Shown here in pieces: positions 24,568 to 35,051 of a DNA stretch of 64,000 bases (the first letter of the stretch is position 1; every line of letters starts with the position of its first letter). A program made the translations under genes and the position numbers. This stretch comes from Polynucleobacter sp. UK-Kesae-W10 (lineage in GTDB: Bacteria; Pseudomonadota; Gammaproteobacteria; Burkholderiales; Burkholderiaceae), in contig NZ_JACVQB010000001.1 in NCBI RefSeq assembly GCF_018881575.1, forward strand, positions 296,986 to 360,985, in the 5' to 3' direction. Below the pieces are notes generated by a model. It was not told the DNA's origin and did not search any database. It saw only the letters and a program-made list of their open reading frames with translations.

Positions 24568-26031
24568 ATGGGTAAGGTCACTGGATTTATGGAGTTTGAG
24601 CGCGTCGAGGAAAGCTACGAAGCGCCGGTTAAACGTCTCCATCACTACAAAGAATTTGTTGCCGCATTGAGTGATGAAGAGGCGAAAGTTCAAGGTGCGC
24701 GTTGTATGGATTGTGGTATTCCGTTTTGTAATAACGGCTGCCCAGTCAACAACATCATTCCTGACTTCAATGATTTAGTGTTTCATAGCGACTGGAAGAA
24801 TGCATTAGACGTACTGCAATCTACTAATAACTTCCCAGAATTTACAGGCCGTATTTGTCCAGCTCCTTGTGAAGCTGCTTGTACTTTGGGAATCAACAGT
24901 ACTGCCGTAGGCATTAAGTCGATTGAGCACGCCATTATCGATAAAGGCTGGGAAAACGGTTGGGTTAAACCACAGCTATCTAAAACAAAGACTGGCAAAA
25001 AGGTTGCAGTTGTTGGCGGCGGTCCTGCAGGCATGGCAGCTGCACAGCAATTGGCACGCGTTGGCCATGATGTCACGGTATTTGAAAAGAATGATCGCGT
25101 TGGCGGTTTGCTGCGCTACGGTATTCCTGACTTCAAAATGGAGAAGTGGCTCATTGATCGTCGCGTTGAGCAAATGCAAGCCGAGGGCGTGAAATTTGAA
25201 ACTGGCGTATTTGTTGGTAAAGAAGCAATCGGTGCCGAAGTAAAGAATTACTCCAACAAAACAGTTTCTCCTGAGCAGTTGATGAAAGATTTTGATGCGG
25301 TAGTCATTACGGGCGGTGCAGAACAGCCACGTGATTTACCGGTCCCAGGACGTGAGTTGGCTGGTGTTCACTATGCATTGGAATTTTTAATTCCGCAAAA
25401 CAAAGAAAATGCTGGCGACTTCAAAAATGAAATTCGCGCTACTGATAAGCATGTCGTGGTGATTGGTGGTGGTGATACTGGCTCTGATTGCGTAGGTACT
25501 TCAAACCGTCATGGCGCTACTAAGATTACTCAGTTTGAGTTGTTGCCTCAACCTCCTGAAGTTGAAAACAAGCCATTGGTATGGCCTTATTGGCCAACGA
25601 AGTTGCGCACCTCCTCCTCCCATGAAGAAGGTTGTGAGCGTGATTGGTCAGTTGCGACCAAGCGTTTTGAAGGTAAAAACGGCAAGTTAGAGAAGTTAAT
25701 TGGTGTGCGTTTGGAGTGGAAAGATGGAAAGATGTCAGAAGTTCCAAACTCCGAATTCGAGATTAAGGCGGATTTAGTGCTTTTGGCGATGGGATTTGTA
25801 TCCCCAGTGCAACAGGTATTGAATGCATTTGGTGTTGAAAAAGACGCTCGCGGCAATGCAAAAGCCACTGTGGATGGTCAAAACGCTTATCAAACCAATG
25901 TTCCCAAAGTATTTGCAGCTGGTGATATGCGCCGCGGACAATCTTTGGTAGTTTGGGCAATTCGTGAAGGCCGCCAATGTGCTCAGGCAGTAGACCAGTA
26001 TTTAATGGGGTCATCTGTTTTACCCCGATAA
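24568..26031 (+). CDS. gltD: Glutamate synthase (NADPH) small subunit
   Basis: Beta subunit of GOGAT, 487 residues, passing electrons from NADPH through FAD and Fe-S centres to GltB. The N-terminal region has two 4Fe-4S cysteine clusters ([18 protein letters not shown] and [15 protein letters not shown]). The FAD dinucleotide motif is [12 protein letters not shown] and the NADPH motif is [14 protein letters not shown]. The C-terminal [16 protein letters not shown] closes the FAD site. It forms an operon with gltB. Confidence 0.96.
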   Translation: MGKVTGFMEFERVEESYEAPVKRLHHYKEFVAALSDEEAKVQGARCMDCGIPFCNNGCPVNNIIPDFNDLVFHSDWKNALDVLQSTNNFPEFTGRICPAPCEAACTLGINSTAVGIKSIEHAIIDKGWENGWVKPQLSKTKTGKKVAVVGGGPAGMAAAQQLARVGHDVTVFEKNDRVGGLLRYGIPDFKMEKWLIDRRVEQMQAEGVKFETGVFVGKEAIGAEVKNYSNKTVSPEQLMKDFDAVVITGGAEQPRDLPVPGRELAGVHYALEFLIPQNKENAGDFKNEIRATDKHVVVIGGGDTGSDCVGTSNRHGATKITQFELLPQPPEVENKPLVWPYWPTKLRTSSSHEEGCERDWSVATKRFEGKNGKLEKLIGVRLEWKDGKMSEVPNSEFEIKADLVLLAMGFVSPVQQVLNAFGVEKDARGNAKATVDGQNAYQTNVPKVFAAGDMRRGQSLVVWAIREGRQCAQAVDQYLMGSSVLPR

Positions 26032-26041
26032 TATCGGGGAT

Positions 26042-26890
26042 ATGAATAGTTCTCAGCCTAACGCATTGGATGTCAGCAAAACCCCAGGAGAAGTTGTCGT
26101 TGCTATTAAGGACGTCGACTTTTCCTATGCGCCTGGCGAGCGACAAATTTTGTCGGGCCTCAATATGGAGTTTCGACGCGGTCAAGTAGTTGCTGTCATG
26201 GGTGGTTCTGGTTGTGGCAAAACAACCATCCTACGCCTTATTGGCGGTCAATTTGCCGCGCAATCCGGACAAGTTTTATTTGAGGGCCAAGATATTGGCA
26301 AAATGAATGGCGAGCAATTGATGGCAGCTCGTCGTCGTATGGGTATGCTGTTTCAGTTTGGCGCGCTCTTTACTGATCTGAGTGTTTTTGAAAACGTCGC
26401 ATTTCCTTTGCGCGAACATACTGATTTGAGTGAAGAGCTGTTGCGCTCATTAGTGCTCATGAAATTGAATGCGGTAGGTCTGCGTGGGGCGCGTGATTTA
26501 ATGCCCTCACAAATTTCAGGTGGGATGGCCAGGCGTGTTGCACTAGCAAGAGCTATTGCTTTAGATCCTCCGCTCATCATGTACGACGAGCCATTTGCTG
26601 GCCTTGATCCTATCTCGCTTGGGATTACGGCACGCCTGATTCGTGATCTGAACAATGCCCTGGGAGCCACGAGTTTATTGGTCACGCACGATGTTGAAGA
26701 AACATTTGAAATTGCGGACTATGTCTACTTTATTGCCAATGGTCACATCGGCGCGCAAGGAACTCCTGCAGAACTCAGTCGCTCAACAGATCCTTTTGTC
26801 AGACAGTTTTTGGATGCTGCTCCTGATGGCCCAGTGCCATTTCATTATCCAGGTCAAAGCTTGGCGGAAGATTTTGGAGTGAACATTTAA
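26042..26890 (+). CDS. mlaF: Phospholipid ABC transporter ATPase MlaF
   Basis: ATPase of the Mla system, which keeps the outer leaflet of the outer membrane free of phospholipids by retrograde transport. 282 residues. Walker A is GGSGCGKTT, signature ISGGMARRVALARA, Walker B IMYDEPFAGLDP, and the switch His is in LVTHDVEE. Its stop overlaps the mlaE ATG by one base (TAATG). It heads the six-gene set mlaF-E-D-A-C-B, an arrangement typical of beta-proteobacteria, where mlaA is part of the operon. Confidence 0.95.
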   Translation: MNSSQPNALDVSKTPGEVVVAIKDVDFSYAPGERQILSGLNMEFRRGQVVAVMGGSGCGKTTILRLIGGQFAAQSGQVLFEGQDIGKMNGEQLMAARRRMGMLFQFGALFTDLSVFENVAFPLREHTDLSEELLRSLVLMKLNAVGLRGARDLMPSQISGGMARRVALARAIALDPPLIMYDEPFAGLDPISLGITARLIRDLNNALGATSLLVTHDVEETFEIADYVYFIANGHIGAQGTPAELSRSTDPFVRQFLDAAPDGPVPFHYPGQSLAEDFGVNI

Positions 26891-27687
26891 TGACGGCCTT
26901 GCATAAACTGCTCGATCTATTTGGAGATCTCGGCTTTTTCATTCGCCGCAATTTAACTAGCCTTGGCTTAGCAGCAAGAATGTTTGCAGCAGTGATTTGG
27001 CGTTCAGCATTCTTATTGAAAAGACCGCGTCTTGTCGTCGATCAAATTTTATTTGTTGGTAATCACTCTTTTGTGATCATCGCAGTTTCTGGCTTGTTCG
27101 TAGGTTTTGTATTGGGATTGCAGGGTTACTACACCCTCAATCGATATGGCTCTGAGCAAGCCTTGGGTTTATTGGTCGCTTTATCGCTCACGCGCGAACT
27201 AGGCCCGGTGATTACTGCCTTGTTATTTGCAGGGAGAGCCGGTACTTCATTAACGGCTGAGATTGGCCTGATGAAGGCAGGCGAGCAGTTAAGCGCCATG
27301 GAAATGATGGCGGTAGATCCATTAGGTCGGGTGATTGCTCCGCGCTTATGGGCCGGCATTATTTCTATGCCGATTTTGGCAACGATTTTTACAGCTGTTG
27401 GCGTGCTTGGGGGCTATTTTGTTGGTGTTCCTTTAATTGGGGTGGATTCTGGTGCCTTTTGGTCTCAAATGCAGGGGGGCGTAGATCTCTTTTCCGATAT
27501 TGGAAATGGCCTCATAAAAAGTTTGGTATTTGGTGTGGCAGTGACTTTTATTGCCCTATATCAAGGTTATGAAGCAAAGCCAACACCGGAAGGCGTCTCA
27601 CAGGCGACTACACGGACAGTGGTGATCTCTTCTTTATCGGTTTTGGCATTGGACTTCTTGCTTACTGCAATGATGTTCTCAAATTAG
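26890..27687 (+). CDS. mlaE: Phospholipid ABC transporter permease MlaE
   Basis: Inner-membrane permease of the Mla transporter, 265 residues, with five to six hydrophobic segments. The family hallmark is ELGPVITALLFAGRAGTSLT followed by AEIGLMKAGEQLSAMEMM, the cytoplasmic coupling region that docks with MlaF. Coupled to mlaF by a one-base stop/start overlap, and 21 bases before mlaD. Confidence 0.95.
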   Translation: MTALHKLLDLFGDLGFFIRRNLTSLGLAARMFAAVIWRSAFLLKRPRLVVDQILFVGNHSFVIIAVSGLFVGFVLGLQGYYTLNRYGSEQALGLLVALSLTRELGPVITALLFAGRAGTSLTAEIGLMKAGEQLSAMEMMAVDPLGRVIAPRLWAGIISMPILATIFTAVGVLGGYFVGVPLIGVDSGAFWSQMQGGVDLFSDIGNGLIKSLVFGVAVTFIALYQGYEAKPTPEGVSQATTRTVVISSLSVLALDFLLTAMMFSN

Positions 27688-27708
27688 AAAGAATAAACTG
27701 GGGCTCTT

Positions 27709-28191
27709 ATGAGAAAAAGCGCAATTGATATCTGGGTGGGAATTTTTGTTGCCATTGGTTTAATGGCAGCCTTATTTCTCGCTTTAAAAGTGGGCAATAT
27801 GAATGCTGTGTCATTTGCGCCGACTTATAAAATTTCTGCGCGGTTTGACAATATTGGCGGCTTAAAGCCACGTGCTCCTGTAAAGAGTGCAGGTGTAGTG
27901 GTCGGCCGTATTGCCAATATTTCGTTTGATGACAAAACTTATCAAGCTACTGTGGTGATGACGATTGAGGATGCTTATAAATTCCCAACAGATTCATCTG
28001 CCAAGATTTTGACCTCTGGTCTATTGGGCGAGCAATACATTGGCCTGGAGGCTGGTGGTTCAGACGATATGTTGGCTGAGGGTGGCAAGATCGCACAAAC
28101 ACAATCTGCAATTGTTTTAGAAAATCTGATTAGTCAGTTTTTATATAACAAGGCTGCAGATAGCGGACAAGAAAAGAGTGCGGCAAAATGA
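27709..28191 (+). CDS. mlaD: Mla system MCE-domain protein MlaD
   Basis: Periplasmic-facing substrate-binding subunit of the Mla complex, 160 residues. One N-terminal membrane helix (about 8-26, WVGIFVAIGLMAALFLALKV) is followed by a single MCE domain (about 40-117; SARFDNIGGLKPRAPVKSAG, GLLGEQYIGLEAGG). MlaD forms a hexameric ring that channels lipids. The last four bases overlap the mlaA start, suggesting coupled translation. Confidence 0.94.
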   Translation: MRKSAIDIWVGIFVAIGLMAALFLALKVGNMNAVSFAPTYKISARFDNIGGLKPRAPVKSAGVVVGRIANISFDDKTYQATVVMTIEDAYKFPTDSSAKILTSGLLGEQYIGLEAGGSDDMLAEGGKIAQTQSAIVLENLISQFLYNKAADSGQEKSAAK

Positions 28192-28934
28192 TCTTTTGGC
28201 TGCAGCTAAAACGCGTTGCGTTACTGTGCTTAGCTGCTGCGATGGTGGGTTGTGCCTCGATCCCTGCTGGAGTGCAACCTTCTCCGGATGATCCATGGGA
28301 GCCATTTAACCGCTCTGTCTTTGAATTCAATGAAGGCCTAGATGCGTATTTACTAAAGCCAGTAGTTGCTGGCTATCGATTCATATTGCCTGAATTTGTA
28401 CGTGATGGCATCTACAACTTCTTTAGTAACTACAACGACATTTACACCGCCTTGTATAACTTGCTACAAGGCAAACCAGGTTATGCATTTAATGATTTCA
28501 TGCGCGTTGCTGTTAATACAACAATGGGTCTGGGTGGGCTATTGGATTTAGCAACACCTGGTGGTCTTGAAAAGCATAAGGAAGACTGGGGACAAACCTT
28601 TGGTGTGTGGGGCGTGCCCGCTGGACCTTATGTGGTTTTGCCTTTCTTTGGCCCTAGTAACGTGCGCGATACCTTCGGTACGATTGCGGATTTGGAGTCA
28701 GACTATCTCTTTAAATACGTTAAAGATGTTGGCCTGCGCAATAGCATTACAGGTTTGCGTGTCGTGAATGCTCGAAATACCTACTATGAAGCGGGAGATT
28801 TATTGGATGGTGCTGCTATCGATAAGTACAGCTTTATGCGCGATGCGTACATTCAGAGGCGCCAGTATCAAATCAATGAGGGCAGGGAAGATGAAGAGCC
28901 ACTCATGCCTGCATATGAGAACCAGTACGAGTAA
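28188..28934 (+). CDS. mlaA: Outer-membrane lipoprotein MlaA (VacJ)
   Basis: Outer-membrane partner of the Mla pathway that extracts mislocalised phospholipids, 248 residues. A signal peptide ends in A-M-V-G-Cys22, a slightly atypical lipobox. The VacJ hallmark DDPWEPFNRSVFEFNEGLD follows, then the helical donut region (VNTTMGLGGLLDLATPGGLE) and GPYVVLPFFGPSNVRDTFG. The gene overlaps mlaD by 4 bases. In E. coli mlaA lies elsewhere; here it is inside the operon. Confidence 0.95.
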   Translation: MIFWLQLKRVALLCLAAAMVGCASIPAGVQPSPDDPWEPFNRSVFEFNEGLDAYLLKPVVAGYRFILPEFVRDGIYNFFSNYNDIYTALYNLLQGKPGYAFNDFMRVAVNTTMGLGGLLDLATPGGLEKHKEDWGQTFGVWGVPAGPYVVLPFFGPSNVRDTFGTIADLESDYLFKYVKDVGLRNSITGLRVVNARNTYYEAGDLLDGAAIDKYSFMRDAYIQRRQYQINEGREDEEPLMPAYENQYE

Positions 28935-28990
28935 AGTTTTGAGGGGCTAAAATTAGCCCTAATTTTGATAGAGATAGTGAGATCACGAGT

Positions 28991-29632
28991 ATGAAAATCC
29001 ACAAGACCATTGCCAAATTATTGGCTGCAAGCTTGTTGCTAGCTTCCGGCGCGCTATTTGCTCAGACTCCTGATCAGGCAACCCCACCCGATGCCTTAAT
29101 CAAGATGGTGGTGACTGATGTGATGGCATCCGTAAAAGCGGATCCAGAAATCCAAAAAGGAAATATTCCCAGAATTGTTGACTTGGTAGAAAAGAAAATT
29201 GTTCCTTATACCGATATGCGTCGCACTACCGAAATGGCGATGGGCCCTAATTGGAAAAAAGCAACACCAGAACAACAAGCGCAGTTAACTTCAGAATTTA
29301 AAAACTTACTGATTCGGACATACTCCGGTGCTTTAAGTCAGTTGCGTGACCAGACTGTGCAGTTCAAAACTTTGCGAGCTGCCCCAGACGACAAGGATGT
29401 CGTGGTGAAGACGGTTGTGCTGGGTCGTGGCGATCCCGTTCCACTGGACTACCGTTTGGAAAAGACGGACAAGGGCTGGAAGGTCTATGACATGAATATT
29501 ATGGGCGTCTGGTTGGTTGAGGCATACCGCAATCAGTTTGCCAACCAAATTAGTCAGAACGGCATTGAGGGCCTGGTGAAGTTTTTACAAGATCGCAATA
29601 AGCAGTTAGCGACTGCTAAACCAGCAAACTAA
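28991..29632 (+). CDS. mlaC: Periplasmic phospholipid-binding protein MlaC
   Basis: Soluble shuttle that moves phospholipid between MlaA at the outer membrane and the MlaFEDB complex, 213 residues. Signal peptide about 1-24 (LAASLLLASGALFAQ). The Ttg2/MlaC domain shows VEKKIVPYTDMRRTTEMAMG and YDMNIMGVWLVEAYRNQF. Between mlaA and mlaC there is a 6-bp hairpin (GGGCTA 28944-28949, TAGCCC 28954-28959) followed by a short T-rich stretch, possibly a weak attenuator that lowers downstream expression. Confidence 0.93.
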   Translation: MKIHKTIAKLLAASLLLASGALFAQTPDQATPPDALIKMVVTDVMASVKADPEIQKGNIPRIVDLVEKKIVPYTDMRRTTEMAMGPNWKKATPEQQAQLTSEFKNLLIRTYSGALSQLRDQTVQFKTLRAAPDDKDVVVKTVVLGRGDPVPLDYRLEKTDKGWKVYDMNIMGVWLVEAYRNQFANQISQNGIEGLVKFLQDRNKQLATAKPAN

Positions 29633-29647
29633 TTGCACTCGATCACG

Positions 29648-29905
29648 ATGTCATTTCAGTTGCCCCACACCGTTACCCAAGCAAATGCTTTGCAGTTGCA
29701 AAAAGAGGGTTTGTTGAATATCGCTAGTCTCGGTACAGTCAATTGCGCTGCACTTCAAGATTTTGATTCCACAGTGTTAACGGTGTTGCTAGCGTGGCGA
29801 AAAAAATTACAAGCGGATGGACGTTTCTTGGTGGTAGAGCAGCCACCTGAAAAGCTCAAAGTATTGGCCAATGTTTATGGCGTTTCTGCCTTGCTAGGTT
29901 TTTAA
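29648..29905 (+). CDS. mlaB: STAS-domain protein MlaB
   Basis: Small cytoplasmic STAS protein, 85 residues from the ATG at 29648 (a TTG directly after the mlaC stop is also in frame). MlaB binds MlaF and is needed for assembly and activity of the transporter. Seen: LNIASLGTVNCAALQDFDST, VLLAWRKKL, then the C-terminal LKVLANVYGVSALLGF. Conservation is weak, and the assignment leans on its place at the end of the mla set. Confidence 0.85.
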   Translation: MSFQLPHTVTQANALQLQKEGLLNIASLGTVNCAALQDFDSTVLTVLLAWRKKLQADGRFLVVEQPPEKLKVLANVYGVSALLGF

Positions 29906-29909
29906 AAGC

Positions 29910-30662
29910 ATGCATTCAGCGATTTCAATTCAGCATATTTCTAAGCATTACGGAGCCCTTCAGGCTTTAGATGATGTTTCTTTATCCATTGAGCCGGGAG
30001 AATTCTTTGGCTTACTTGGTCCTAATGGTGCCGGTAAAACCACTTTGATCTCTATTCTGGCTGGTTTGGTCAGAGCAGATCAAGGGCATGCAGCGATTTT
30101 GGGTGCTGATGTTCAGAAGTCATTTCGTGATGCCCGTCGCATGTTAGGTGTAGTTCCGCAAGAGTTGGTCTTTGATCCCTTTTTTACCGTTCGGGAAACC
30201 TTGCGTTTCCAGTCGGGATATTTTGGTATTCGCAATAACGATGCTTGGATCGACGAGATCATGGCAAACCTAGATCTCACTGGTAAGGCAGATAGCAATA
30301 TGCGCTCTTTGTCTGGCGGTATGAAGCGTCGCGTACTAGTTGCACAGGCTCTGGTTCATCGCCCACCTGTCATTATTTTGGATGAGCCTACTGCCGGTGT
30401 TGACGTGGAGCTACGTCAGTCTCTGTGGCAATTTATTAGTAGATTAAATCAAGATGGCCATACGATTGTTTTAACTACGCATTACTTGGAAGAGGCTGAG
30501 GCGCTATGTCAGCGCATTGCTATGCTTAAGCAGGGCAAGATTGTTGCTTTGGATACAACCGCGAATTTGTTGACCCGCTATGGCTCTGTGAAAAAAGATG
30601 GCGAAGGTAAAACGGATCTCGAAGATGTCTTTGTCAATATTATGTCTGGGGGTGCGTTATGA
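29910..30662 (+). CDS. ABC-2 type transporter ATP-binding protein (YadG-like)
   Basis: ATPase of 250 residues with Walker A GPNGAGKTT, Q-loop PQELVFDPFFTV, signature LSGGMKRRVLVAQAL, Walker B VIILDEPTAGVD and the switch His in TTHYLEEAE. Pairs with the permease downstream (4-base ATGA overlap). The sequence resembles the E. coli YadG/YadH exporter, whose substrate is unknown. In beta-proteobacteria this pair often sits between mlaB and ibaG-murA, so an envelope role is plausible but unproven. Confidence 0.88.
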   Translation: MHSAISIQHISKHYGALQALDDVSLSIEPGEFFGLLGPNGAGKTTLISILAGLVRADQGHAAILGADVQKSFRDARRMLGVVPQELVFDPFFTVRETLRFQSGYFGIRNNDAWIDEIMANLDLTGKADSNMRSLSGGMKRRVLVAQALVHRPPVIILDEPTAGVDVELRQSLWQFISRLNQDGHTIVLTTHYLEEAEALCQRIAMLKQGKIVALDTTANLLTRYGSVKKDGEGKTDLEDVFVNIMSGGAL

Positions 30663-31447
30663 AAAACGCATTAAATAAGCCCACCCTTGAATATGGCAGC
30701 GGTTTTCCAACGCTCTTGTTCAAAGAGGTCAAGCGTTTTTATAAAGTAGCCTTTCAGACAGTGGCTGCACCAGTACTCACAGCCATTTTGTACTTGATGA
30801 TTTTTGGTCACGTGCTTGAAGGTAAAGAAGTTTATGGCCGCCTGAGTTACACCGCCTTTTTAATTCCAGGTCTGGTGATGATGAGCGTTTTACAAAATGC
30901 CTTTGCCAATACCTCATCATCCTTGATTCAATCTAAGATCACTGGAAATTTAGTATTTGTATTGCTGGCACCTTTAAGCCATATCGAGTTTTATACGGCC
31001 TATATCCTTGCCGCTGTTTTTCGGGGCATCGTAGTGGGACTTGGGGTATTTTTAATCACCGCGTGGTTTGCAATGCCCTCGCTTGAGTATCCGCTCTGGA
31101 TCTTGGCGTTTGCCTTTTTAGGAGCAGCGATTTTAGGAAGTCTAGGCTTAATCGCTGGAATTTGGGCTGATAAATATGATCAGTTAGCCGCCTTTCAAAA
31201 CTTCATCATCATGCCGGCAACGATGTTATCTGGCGTTTTCTACTCCATTCATTCATTGCCACCCGCTTGGCAAGTGGTTTCCCATTTCAATCCGTTTTTT
31301 TACATGATTGACGGTTTTCGCTTTGGTTTTTTTGGGGTATCTGATGTATCCCCATGGCATAGTTTGGCCATTGTGCTTTGCTTTTTTATAGTGGTTTCCG
31401 CTATCGCTTTACGTTTATTACAAAAGGGCTATAAGCTCCGCCATTAA
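30659..31447 (+). CDS. ABC-2 type transporter permease (YadH-like)
   Basis: Integral membrane partner of the preceding ATPase, 262 residues with about six hydrophobic segments. ABC-2 family marks include LIPGLVMMSVLQNAFANTSS near the third helix and the ending FNPFFYMIDGFRFGFFG. Substrate unknown. It overlaps the ATPase gene by four bases and is followed 33 bases later by the BolA-family gene. Confidence 0.88.
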   Translation: MKNALNKPTLEYGSGFPTLLFKEVKRFYKVAFQTVAAPVLTAILYLMIFGHVLEGKEVYGRLSYTAFLIPGLVMMSVLQNAFANTSSSLIQSKITGNLVFVLLAPLSHIEFYTAYILAAVFRGIVVGLGVFLITAWFAMPSLEYPLWILAFAFLGAAILGSLGLIAGIWADKYDQLAAFQNFIIMPATMLSGVFYSIHSLPPAWQVVSHFNPFFYMIDGFRFGFFGVSDVSPWHSLAIVLCFFIVVSAIALRLLQKGYKLRH

Positions 31448-31480
31448 TTCGTTGCACCATTGTTTTATTAGGAGAGATGT

Positions 31481-31729
31481 ATGTTGCCAACCCCCGAGCA
31501 GATTGAGGGCTATATCAAACAAGGCATTCAGTGCACCCACATACAAGTAGAGGGTGATGGACAGCATTTTTTTGCAACGATTGTGAGCCCTCAGTTTGAG
31601 GGTAAGCGTTTAGTACAAAGGCATCAGTTGGTTTATGGTGCAATGGGGGATCGCATGAAGGCTGAAGTACATGCTTTATCTATTAAAGCGTTTACCCCCG
31701 AAGAGTTTGCGCAGAACCCTGCCGCTTAA
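31481..31729 (+). CDS. ibaG: BolA-family protein IbaG
   Basis: An 82-residue BolA-like protein (formerly YrbA). The BolA fold pattern is seen in [36 protein letters not shown] and [20 protein letters not shown]. BolA proteins work with monothiol glutaredoxins in iron-sulfur or iron handling; a monothiol Grx4-type glutaredoxin is encoded at 61229 in this window. The mla-ibaG-murA order is widely conserved in proteobacteria. Confidence 0.9.
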   Translation: MLPTPEQIEGYIKQGIQCTHIQVEGDGQHFFATIVSPQFEGKRLVQRHQLVYGAMGDRMKAEVHALSIKAFTPEEFAQNPAA

Positions 31730-31776
31730 ATACATCATTCAATACAAGATTAAAAAGTTTTTACTGGAATTGGTTC

Positions 31777-33051
31777 ATGGATAAATTACGAATGGTTGGC
31801 GGTACCCCGCTGAAGGGCGAGGTAGTCATCGCAGGCGCCAAGAATGCTGCATTACCCATTCTTTGCGCCTGCTTGCTGACAGACCAGCCGGTGATTTTGC
31901 GCAATCTTCCTGATTTGCAAGATGTGCGCACCATGCTCAAACTCTTACAAGAAATTGGCGTAGTGGTGAGCTTCCCAAATCCAGAGGATCGTGGTCATGT
32001 CGTGCTCAATGCGGCTGAAATTAAGAGCTCTGAAGCAACCTACGATATGGTCAAAACGATGCGTGCCTCGATTTTGGTACTTGGCCCATTACTGGCCAGA
32101 ATGCATAGCGCCAAAGTTTCTTTACCAGGTGGCTGCGCCATTGGTGCCCGCCCCGTAGATCAGCACATTAAGGGCTTAAAGGCCATGAGTGCCACTATCA
32201 AGATTAAGAGCGGCTACATTCAGGCAGAAACAAAGACACCCTCTGGTCGACTGCAGGGCGCCTCTATTTTGACGGACATGATTACCGTTACGGGTACAGA
32301 AAATTTATTGATGGCTGCAACGCTAGCTTCAGGTACTACCATTCTGGAAAATGCTGCCCGCGAGCCTGAGGTTGGTGACTTGGCTGAGCTGCTGGTAAAA
32401 ATGGGTGCCAAGATTACTGGTATTGGCAGTGATCGTTTGGTCATTGAAGGTGTAGAAAAATTACATGGTGCAGAGCATTCTGTCATTCCGGATCGTATTG
32501 AGGCGGGCACCTTCCTTTGTGCGGTTGCTGCTGCTGGTGGTGATGTGCTGGTAAAGCACTGCCGTCCAGATACTTTAGATGCCGTGATTGTGAAATTGAA
32601 GGAGGCTGGTTTGCAGATGGAGGTCGGTCCTGATTGGATCAAGGCCTCGATGCAAGGACGACCCAAGGCGGTGAGTTTCCGGACTTCGGAGTACCCAGCG
32701 TTTCCGACCGATATGCAGGCCCAATTGATGGCTGTCAATGCGGTAGCAAGTGGTAGCTCAACGATTACCGAAACTATTTTTGAAAATCGATTTATGCACG
32801 TTCAGGAGTTAAATCGCCTGGGTGCTGATATTGCAATTGAAGGCAATACTGCTATTGCCCAGGGCGTAGATAAGCTTTCAGGCGCAATTGTGATGGCGAC
32901 AGACTTGCGGGCTTCGGCTAGCTTGGTGATTGCAGGTCTAGCAGCGCAGGGTGAAACCCAGGTTGACCGGATTTACCATTTGGATCGAGGTTATGACCGC
33001 ATGGAGCAGAAGTTAACCCTATTGGGCGCCCAGATCGAGCGCGTCAAGTAA
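31777..33051 (+). CDS. murA: UDP-N-acetylglucosamine 1-carboxyvinyltransferase
   Basis: First committed step of peptidoglycan synthesis, transferring enolpyruvate from PEP to UDP-GlcNAc. 424 residues. Lys22 (AGAKNAALP) and the fosfomycin-target Cys120 ([15 protein letters not shown]) are present, so the enzyme should be fosfomycin-sensitive at the target level. It lies between ibaG and hisG, the common murA-hisG junction in this family. Confidence 0.97.
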   Translation: MDKLRMVGGTPLKGEVVIAGAKNAALPILCACLLTDQPVILRNLPDLQDVRTMLKLLQEIGVVVSFPNPEDRGHVVLNAAEIKSSEATYDMVKTMRASILVLGPLLARMHSAKVSLPGGCAIGARPVDQHIKGLKAMSATIKIKSGYIQAETKTPSGRLQGASILTDMITVTGTENLLMAATLASGTTILENAAREPEVGDLAELLVKMGAKITGIGSDRLVIEGVEKLHGAEHSVIPDRIEAGTFLCAVAAAGGDVLVKHCRPDTLDAVIVKLKEAGLQMEVGPDWIKASMQGRPKAVSFRTSEYPAFPTDMQAQLMAVNAVASGSSTITETIFENRFMHVQELNRLGADIAIEGNTAIAQGVDKLSGAIVMATDLRASASLVIAGLAAQGETQVDRIYHLDRGYDRMEQKLTLLGAQIERVK

Positions 33052-33071
33052 GCCTGATGGATAATTAGGGC

Positions 33072-33698
33072 ATGAAATTGACTTTAGCCCTCTCTAAAGG
33101 GCGCATCTTCGAAGAAACTGCAGAGATCTTATCTAAGGTCGGTATTGTGCCGCTCGAGGATCCTGAGAAATCTCGTAAGCTCATTATTGAGACATCCAAT
33201 CCTGATGTTCGATTAATCATCGTCCGCGCATCTGATGTACCAACCTATGTGCAGTTTGGTGGAGCAGATTTTGGGGTGGCTGGTTTAGATGTGTTGATGG
33301 AAAAAGGCACTGACGGTTTATATGTACCTTACGATTTGGATATTGCGAAGTGCCGCATGTCAGTGGCAGTTCGTGAAGGTTTTGATTACGCCGCAGCAGT
33401 CAAGCAAGGTTCCCGTCTAAAGGTGGCTACCAAGTATGTCAACTGTGCGCGTGAACACTTTGCGAATAAGGGTGTCCATATCGACACGATTCAATTGTAT
33501 GGATCCATGGAGTTGGCCCCATTAGTCGGCTTGGCAGATGCGATTGTGGATTTGGTTTCAACCGGCAACACGCTAAAAGCCAATGGCTTGGTGGAGGTTG
33601 AGCCTATTGCTGATATCAGCGCACGTCTTGTTGTGAACCAAGCTTCTTACAAACGGAAGCGTGCTCAGTTGCAGCCGATTTTTGAGTTGCTGAACTAA
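33072..33698 (+). CDS. hisG: ATP phosphoribosyltransferase, short form
   Basis: First step of histidine synthesis, condensing ATP with PRPP. 208 residues: the short HisG(S) form without the C-terminal regulatory ACT-like domain. Short-form HisG normally needs HisZ for activity and feedback control; hisZ is not in this window and must lie elsewhere. Recognisable: [27 protein letters not shown], and the PRPP loop [14 protein letters not shown]. Start of the his run, 20 bases after murA. Confidence 0.96.
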   Translation: MKLTLALSKGRIFEETAEILSKVGIVPLEDPEKSRKLIIETSNPDVRLIIVRASDVPTYVQFGGADFGVAGLDVLMEKGTDGLYVPYDLDIAKCRMSVAVREGFDYAAAVKQGSRLKVATKYVNCAREHFANKGVHIDTIQLYGSMELAPLVGLADAIVDLVSTGNTLKANGLVEVEPIADISARLVVNQASYKRKRAQLQPIFELLN

Positions 33699-33706
33699 TC
33701 TATTGC

Positions 33707-35029
33707 ATGCCTTCGCAGATCTACGTTAAACGTCTGAACTCAGCCGATGCAGGTTTCAAAGAAACACTGCTCTCAAGCCTTTCTTTGCCGATGGCAGACG
33801 ATGAAGCGATTGATGCTGCGGTAGTAAAAATATTGAGCGCAGTGAAAGACCAAGGTGATGATGCTGTATTGGGATTCACCAAGCAATTCGATCGCTTAAT
33901 CGTTTCTAAAGTGACCGAATTAGAAATTCCCCACCAAGAGCTAGAGCGGGCATACCAAGCGTTATCTGTTGAGCAAAAGACTGCTCTAGATATCGCCGCC
34001 AAACGAGTGCGCGCTTATCATGAGAGACAAAAGATTGAAGCAGGATGCCACTCTTGGGAGTATGAAGAGGCTGATGGCACGCGCTTGGGTCAAAAGGTAA
34101 CAGCACTTGATCGCGTAGGCATTTATGTTCCTGGAGGTAAGGCTGCTTATCCATCGTCTGTATTGATGAATGCGATTCCAGCAAAGGTTGCTGGCGTTGC
34201 TGAGGTGATCATGGTGGTGCCCACTCCTGATGGCGCACGCAATCCTTTGGTGTTGGCTGCCGCCTATTTGGCGGGCGTTGATCGGGTCTTTACGATTGGT
34301 GGAGCACAAGCCGTAGGCGCCCTTGCTTATGGCACCAAGACTATTCCAGCGGTTGATAAGATCGTTGGTCCAGGCAATGCCTATGTCGCAGCTGCTAAGC
34401 GCAGAGTATTCGGTACGGTCGGTATTGACATGATTGCTGGACCTTCCGAAATTTTGGTTCTCTGTGATGGCTCCAGTAATCCGGATTGGGTTGCGATGGA
34501 TTTATTTTCTCAAGCCGAGCATGATGAACAGGCGCAATCGATATTGCTCTGCCCTGATGCGGCATTTATTGAAAAAGTACAAGCCAGTATCAATCGTTTG
34601 CTTCCAGAGATGCCAAGAGCCAAAGTGATTGAGGCTTCTTTGACCAATCGCGCACTCTTAATCCAAGTGAAAGATATGGCTCAGGCGTGCGAGATTGCAA
34701 ATGCGATCGCTGCAGAGCACTTAGAGATTTGTGCTGTAGAGCCACGTCAATGGGCAGAGAAAATTCGGCACGCTGGCGCGATCTTTATGGGCAACTACAC
34801 CAGTGAGTCGCTTGGTGATTATTGTGCTGGACCCAATCACGTATTGCCAACCGCACGCACGGCACGTTTTTCCTCGCCGCTAGGCGTGTATGACTTTATT
34901 AAGCGTTCGAGCATGATTGAAGTTAGCGAGGCTGGTGCCCAAACTCTGGGTGAGGTTGCAAGTACCTTAGCCCATGGCGAAGGTTTGCAAGCCCATGCTC
35001 GCGCCGCAGAGATGCGCTTGAAAAAATAA
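33707..35029 (+). CDS. hisD: Histidinol dehydrogenase
   Basis: Last two oxidations of histidine synthesis, histidinol to histidine with NAD. 440 residues. Blocks seen: [29 protein letters not shown], the zinc/catalytic region [11 protein letters not shown], and [12 protein letters not shown] with the later catalytic His residues. It follows hisG by 8 bases. Its stop is only 22 bases from the stop of hisC, which runs in the opposite direction. Confidence 0.96.
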   Translation: MPSQIYVKRLNSADAGFKETLLSSLSLPMADDEAIDAAVVKILSAVKDQGDDAVLGFTKQFDRLIVSKVTELEIPHQELERAYQALSVEQKTALDIAAKRVRAYHERQKIEAGCHSWEYEEADGTRLGQKVTALDRVGIYVPGGKAAYPSSVLMNAIPAKVAGVAEVIMVVPTPDGARNPLVLAAAYLAGVDRVFTIGGAQAVGALAYGTKTIPAVDKIVGPGNAYVAAAKRRVFGTVGIDMIAGPSEILVLCDGSSNPDWVAMDLFSQAEHDEQAQSILLCPDAAFIEKVQASINRLLPEMPRAKVIEASLTNRALLIQVKDMAQACEIANAIAAEHLEICAVEPRQWAEKIRHAGAIFMGNYTSESLGDYCAGPNHVLPTARTARFSSPLGVYDFIKRSSMIEVSEAGAQTLGEVASTLAHGEGLQAHARAAEMRLKK

Positions 35030-35051
35030 AGCGTCAGCAGAGTCAGCGGCG

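Noticed and set aside
32220..32738. Long antisense open frame opposite murA (172 codons)
   Set aside because: A shadow of murA codon bias; no recognisable domain, no ribosome binding site judged convincing.
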